Shown here in pieces: positions 59,992 through 64,000 of a DNA stretch of 64,000 nucleotides. Positions within the stretch are counted from its first letter, which is position 1. Each line of letters starts with the position of its first letter. The DNA comes from Gyromitra esculenta (Eukaryota > Ascomycota > Pezizomycetes > Pezizales > Discinaceae): contig JBCAML010000006.1 of NCBI GenBank assembly GCA_038503075.1, forward strand, positions 1,798,001 through 1,862,000. Reading direction: 5' to 3'. The position numbers and the translations under genes are program-made. The notes under the pieces are model-generated. The model had not been told where the DNA came from and searched no databases. It saw only the letters and a program-made list of their open reading frames with translations.

Positions 59992-62494
59992 TGTTCCTTC
60001 CCTTAAGTTCTCGTTCCTATTATACAGTGTGGTAGAATCCAGAGCGGCGGACTTCGTGTGGGTAGAAAAGTTGATGGGAATGGTTTCTAACGAATGGGAT
60101 GCCTAAATGAGGCCGTGGACGTAAGCTGAAGGAGAGAAATTTAAAGTGAAATGAAATGAAAGAAAAAAGGGTTGAGTTTCCGAGCTTCTGCGAGATACAA
60201 ACAGATGAATTGGCAATGTTTGCAGCAGTGCTGTGGTTGAGAGGTTGGGAAGGAGAGGAGTGAAGATGGGAGAAGGAGAGCAGAAGAAGTAGAGGCGAAG
60301 AGGTCACGGTGAAGCATGAGCAGAATAGCGTCACCGCCATCACGCCCTGCGCCCCACTGTAACGGGTCAAGCTTGGCGCGGGGTGACACATCCCGGAGCC
60401 TTTCCCCCCCTTCTTTTCCGATTCGACTCACACGCCATCAGCTGCAAGACAGCCCGCTTGCCGGAAATTTATCCGTGCATTCCCTCTTGTGTGACTCTTC
60501 TCTTGCAGAGAGGCTTGTTCTCCAACTAGTGGTTCGTTGCAGTTTGTTTTGCTTCAAAGGCAGTCATTTTTGCTGAGATACATGTAATCATGCCGCTGAA
60601 GGAGAAGGAAAGACACCCAGCCCCCTAAGTTTTCACTAAAACCATCTTATTCGTCTCCTGGTGTAATTATTGCGAGAGAGTTGCCTCTGGCGCCAAAATC
60701 TCATGTATTTCTGGTAGGTAGTGAATGCGAATCCAACTGAAGATTTTCCAAACATATTACCACTTGGTAAACTTTGGGGTGGCAGGATATTTGATTACTG
60801 GGGAGGGGCTGATATCGTTTGCTGGTGGCGGCTGGTTTAATTTGATGTGTTCTGAGTTTGGGTTTCTTTTCGTTCATAGACTCCCTGCGTGAGCGTGTAT
60901 ACGCAGTTCAGGTTTCGGAGCCGTAGTTCTCGATCAGGGTTCAAGGTATATGTGCATACAGCCATTTCTAAAATAATAGGTATACAGGACCTGGGAGTAG
61001 AGAATATCTGGCTACTCTTTTTTCTAGGGATTGATTACGCTCTATTTGTATATATGTCTAGTGTCACTGAGCGCCTTATAGTCAGGCTTGCATCTCTCTC
61101 TAACTGGTGCTTCCGAAACTACATCTAGACAGTATGTTAAGAAGTTCTCGATATAGAATCTACTATATAGCTACATGTACTCTATGTACCCGATGATGCC
61201 GTAAAGGCCAGTGGTCAGTGGCTCCGCAGAATCATAGAGAATGCAATGCGTAGAACAGGTGGAGTTTCGTTTGTTCTTAGCTAGTCTTCTATTAAGAGAG
61301 TTTGCCTTTTAGTCTACGATATCGTTTTCGCTATGAAATACATCAGATTTATACTTGAGTTAGTATTTGGAGTTACCAGGGAGATATAGAGTCTTGTTCA
61401 TGAAATATCACTCGTGATTTTCGCTGGCAGCGCTGCTGGATATATAGCTTCTAGGTTGCGCCCGATGGGTCAGCCACGCAGTCCCCAACCCCAGGATAGC
61501 CTTATTAAATGGTGTATGTAGTATTAGAGAGATAGGGAAGTGATGTGGACCGAGGCGTCGATAGGTATATATCATTATTACAGTTGCCACTTCCACCCAA
61601 CCCTTCAACGGCTCCGGGTCTGCCACGTATGTTACGAGGCTTCATGAGATAGAGGGATGGTAGAAGGCTGAGGTTGGTTCGAGATTGAAATTGAATAGCA
61701 AAACAGGTGCAAGAGCCCAACCCCAATCTAAATTCATTATATAATAATTAGAAATATATGGACGAATGTACTGTCAAACCCTAGAATAGAAGCAGGAGGT
61801 CAGCGAAAGTAAAAGACACTTCCGCGATTATATCTTTTGAATGGAATGTAGTGAAATGCACGAGAGAAATGAGTAGCTAATGCTAGCAGCTACCAAAAAT
61901 GCAGGGCAAAAGTGCAGGTAAACCGAAACCCAAGAGAAAACAGAGCCAAAAACCCAAATATACGCTGGAAATTAAAAGAGGCCCACAGAATCAGGGGATC
62001 TTTCTCATGTCCGACCTGTGCGAGGCGACTACCTGCCATTAAAAGGCAGATGCGAATCAACTCTTGGTCCTTTAATGATCGTCCTTGTTTCATCGTCGCA
62101 AACACTCGTAACGAGAGCAGTCTGCAGAGATTCAAGGCGGGATGGGCCACGTCTAGCACCATGAAGAGAGAAGAGGGCGAAGGGGAGAGAGGTCGAATAT
62201 ATACTGGTTCAGCACTTGGCGCCAAGGGAAGGGAAGATTCACCGCTACCATTCAATGGTAGTAGGAGACTAGCGGGATTATCTGAAGAGAGAAAATTCAC
62301 AATCGCATACCTTATCCTATCAAAAACATAAATTCATTACTACGTGTAGGCTTTATTTCTAGAAAAATCAAATTTTATAGCAAATAATGAGAAATATAAA
62401 GAAATCACTCAGCAGGTCCTCCCCCGGATAAGAAGAACATATTAACAGCTAATGTTTACTAGCACATAATTCAACTCTTAACCTTAGTTAGATC
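59992..62494. other. Intergenic region upstream of the NF-X1 gene
   Basis: About 2.5 kb. The part to 60450 is likely the NF-X1 promoter and leader. TACATGTA occurs at 60579-60586 and 61172-61179. The 61.9-62.3 kb frames overlap on opposite strands without domain evidence. No supportable gene. Confidence 0.45.
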
Positions 62495-63998
62495 TTAATC
62501 ATCCTCAAGTTCTTCCTCCAACCGAACTATGAGCATAGAAATAGTGCTATCTAAAGTATGATAATCATCGTTCATCTTCGCTCTCAGATCTACTAACATC
62601 GCCTTCTCCCCCCGGAGCTCAGCAATATTATTTTCGATAGATTCCATTATTATCGTATGCTCTTTTCTCACTTTCTGTTTTCCTAACTCTACCTTAGCCA
62701 GAAAGTCTTCATATTCCCTTTTGTGAGACTCTCCTAATTTCTTCACGATCTCATTCGCTTGCTTTTCAAAATCCTCGACGACCTCCACTGCTAATTCTTC
62801 GCTGCTCATCAGATATCTCAAAAGTCTCTACGGAGGCGATTAGATTCCCTCCTACTATACTATTCATAGGAATGGCTATGCTCTGAGAAGGAAAGGGATA
62901 GCATACTTGAGAGATCTGATCTAGTACAGCCAGGGTTTCTCCGTGATGGTCAGGTATTGATTGTCGCCACACTGTTTGGGAGTTCTCGTCTTCCGAGAGC
63001 TCTTCGTCCTCTTCATCATCCTCATCGGAGTCAGAATCTTCACCTGTGCTAAAATCTGATGAATAGTCGCTATCAGTCTCTGAGACATCCGTCCCTGATC
63101 CCCGTTCTTGCCTAGGATGCCCTTCTGAGTTTTCAGCGGGATCGCGGCCCATTTCAGCATCGTCAAAGTCTCCCTCGTTGACTAGAGTCTTATCTGGATC
63201 ATCAAACTGTAGTAAGCTTCTGCGTAGATTTTGGAACTCGGACCGATAGTTATATCTATCGTTATTAGATGCTTTGGAATTTATTCTTTTTAGCCACTTA
63301 ATGAAAGTAGTTTGACGGTGGTTTTCGTCTCTTGCTTGAACTAATATTTGGTTTGTTTCTGAACCTGTGGCATCTGATCTGCTAAAAGTGTTCCCTTGCA
63401 GGTTGTTTCTACCAACAGGATGACCGCCACCAAGGGCAGGTGACATTTCTCTACTTGCTAGATGCAATGACCCGAAACCTGTTGGTTCGGTTTGAACTGT
63501 AGCTAAGCGGTTATGCGGTGCTGATACTCCCTCTTTAAAAGCTGGAGGTAAGGATTTGATAGTAGACTGGGCCTTTTCAGCAAGTAGTGGTTTGTTTCGG
63601 GAAAAGAAGGACGTCGATTTCCGATTTCCTTCGGAAAAAAACTCAAGACCTTCTTGGCTGTTTTCTTCCAAGTCACTTTCAATAATTTCTATAATACCGA
63701 CTGTCTGATCAGTGAGATCTTCCTGTCGAACGCTTGAGATTTTTTCTTTTGCGACGACCGGTTTCCTAAATACAATAGGTATCGTAATCTCTTCTAGAGA
63801 ATCAGAATCAGAAATTACTTCGTCATTGTCGCTTGATGCGTCTCGCGTTGGAGAATTGACATAGTTATTGTCGATATTCCGGAAATTAGTATGAACTGTA
63901 CTTTTTGATTCTCTTGGCTTTTTGATAGCTAGGGGTTCACGTTCCGAAAACTCCTGCCTGGACCTAGCTACGTCGTTCGATGTATCGCATTTAAGCAA
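62495..63998 (-). CDS. Acidic protein with C-terminal coiled coil, partial (cut by right edge)
   Basis: The minus-strand frame is open from the right edge to 62907 and is then joined by a phase-0 intron (GTATGC donor, CTAAT branch-like site, TAG acceptor) to a last exon 62828-62495. Without this splice the first frame would stop at once and the second would lack a start, so they are one gene. The visible part has about 475 residues. The N-terminal part is disordered and rich in S, E and D, including DSDSDEDDEEDEELSEDE. The last 110 residues, from SSEELAVEVVEDFEKQANEI to LIVRLEEELEDD, form an almost certain coiled coil. I recognise no family. A nuclear or chromatin-linked role is a guess from composition only. 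Confidence 0.65.
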
Positions 63999-64000
63999 GC

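Noticed and set aside
45872..61890. 17-bp shared word TAGCTAATGCTAGCAGC at 45872 and 61874
   Set aside because: One match of this length between two places in 64 kb can occur by chance, and the flanks are not similar.

Overview
This window is nuclear DNA of a filamentous ascomycete (Pezizomycotina). The evidence is many short introns of about 40-90 nt with GT..AG ends and internal CTAAC/CTAAT-like branch sites, compact housekeeping genes on both strands, and fungal-type proteins such as NOP13, Iec3 and a Pho80-type cyclin. A leotiomycete-like fungus is my guess from general feel; nothing here proves it.

Left part (1-32 kb), mostly conserved genes: the 5' end of a BEM46-like hydrolase running off the left edge; an F-box/ankyrin protein; a nine-exon PCH2/TRIP13 AAA+ ATPase; a 4.3 kb gene-poor gap; the unfolded-protein-response sensor IRE1; the proteasome ATPase RPT5 divergent from the ribosome-biogenesis factor SSF1; the F1-ATPase assembly chaperone ATP11; the INO80 subunit Iec3 divergent from ribosomal protein eL37; the ER protein Asterix divergent from the nucleolar RRM protein NOP13; and a 4-coumarate-CoA-ligase-like enzyme with a peroxisomal C-terminus. 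For most spliced genes I rebuilt the exons by hand; the summed exons are a multiple of three and the phases agree, which supports the models.

Middle part (32-42 kb), an accessory-looking island: two inverted-repeat MITE-like elements, a predicted nucleic-acid deaminase of the fungal OTT_1508-like type, a second ORF directly downstream of it in another frame, a C2H2 zinc-finger protein with an internal 81-bp tandem repeat, and two neighbouring long imperfect hairpins with CACGTG in their arms.

Right part (42-64 kb): a NEDD8-type protease (SENP8/DEN1 family), a PHO80-like cyclin, about 8.5 kb of gene-poor DNA holding two decayed ankyrin-repeat relics and tRNA-like fragments, a large NF-X1-type zinc-finger protein, and an acidic coiled-coil protein cut by the right edge.

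Functionally the conserved genes cover ER homeostasis (IRE1, Asterix), protein turnover (RPT5, DEN1-like, the F-box protein), ribosome biogenesis (SSF1, NOP13, eL37), chromatin and meiosis (Iec3, PCH2) and mitochondria (ATP11). They do not form a cluster. The palindrome TACATGTA occurs 12 times, nearly always outside coding sequence, far more often than base composition predicts. The best candidates for something undescribed are the deaminase locus with its neighbouring ORF and repeats, and that palindrome.
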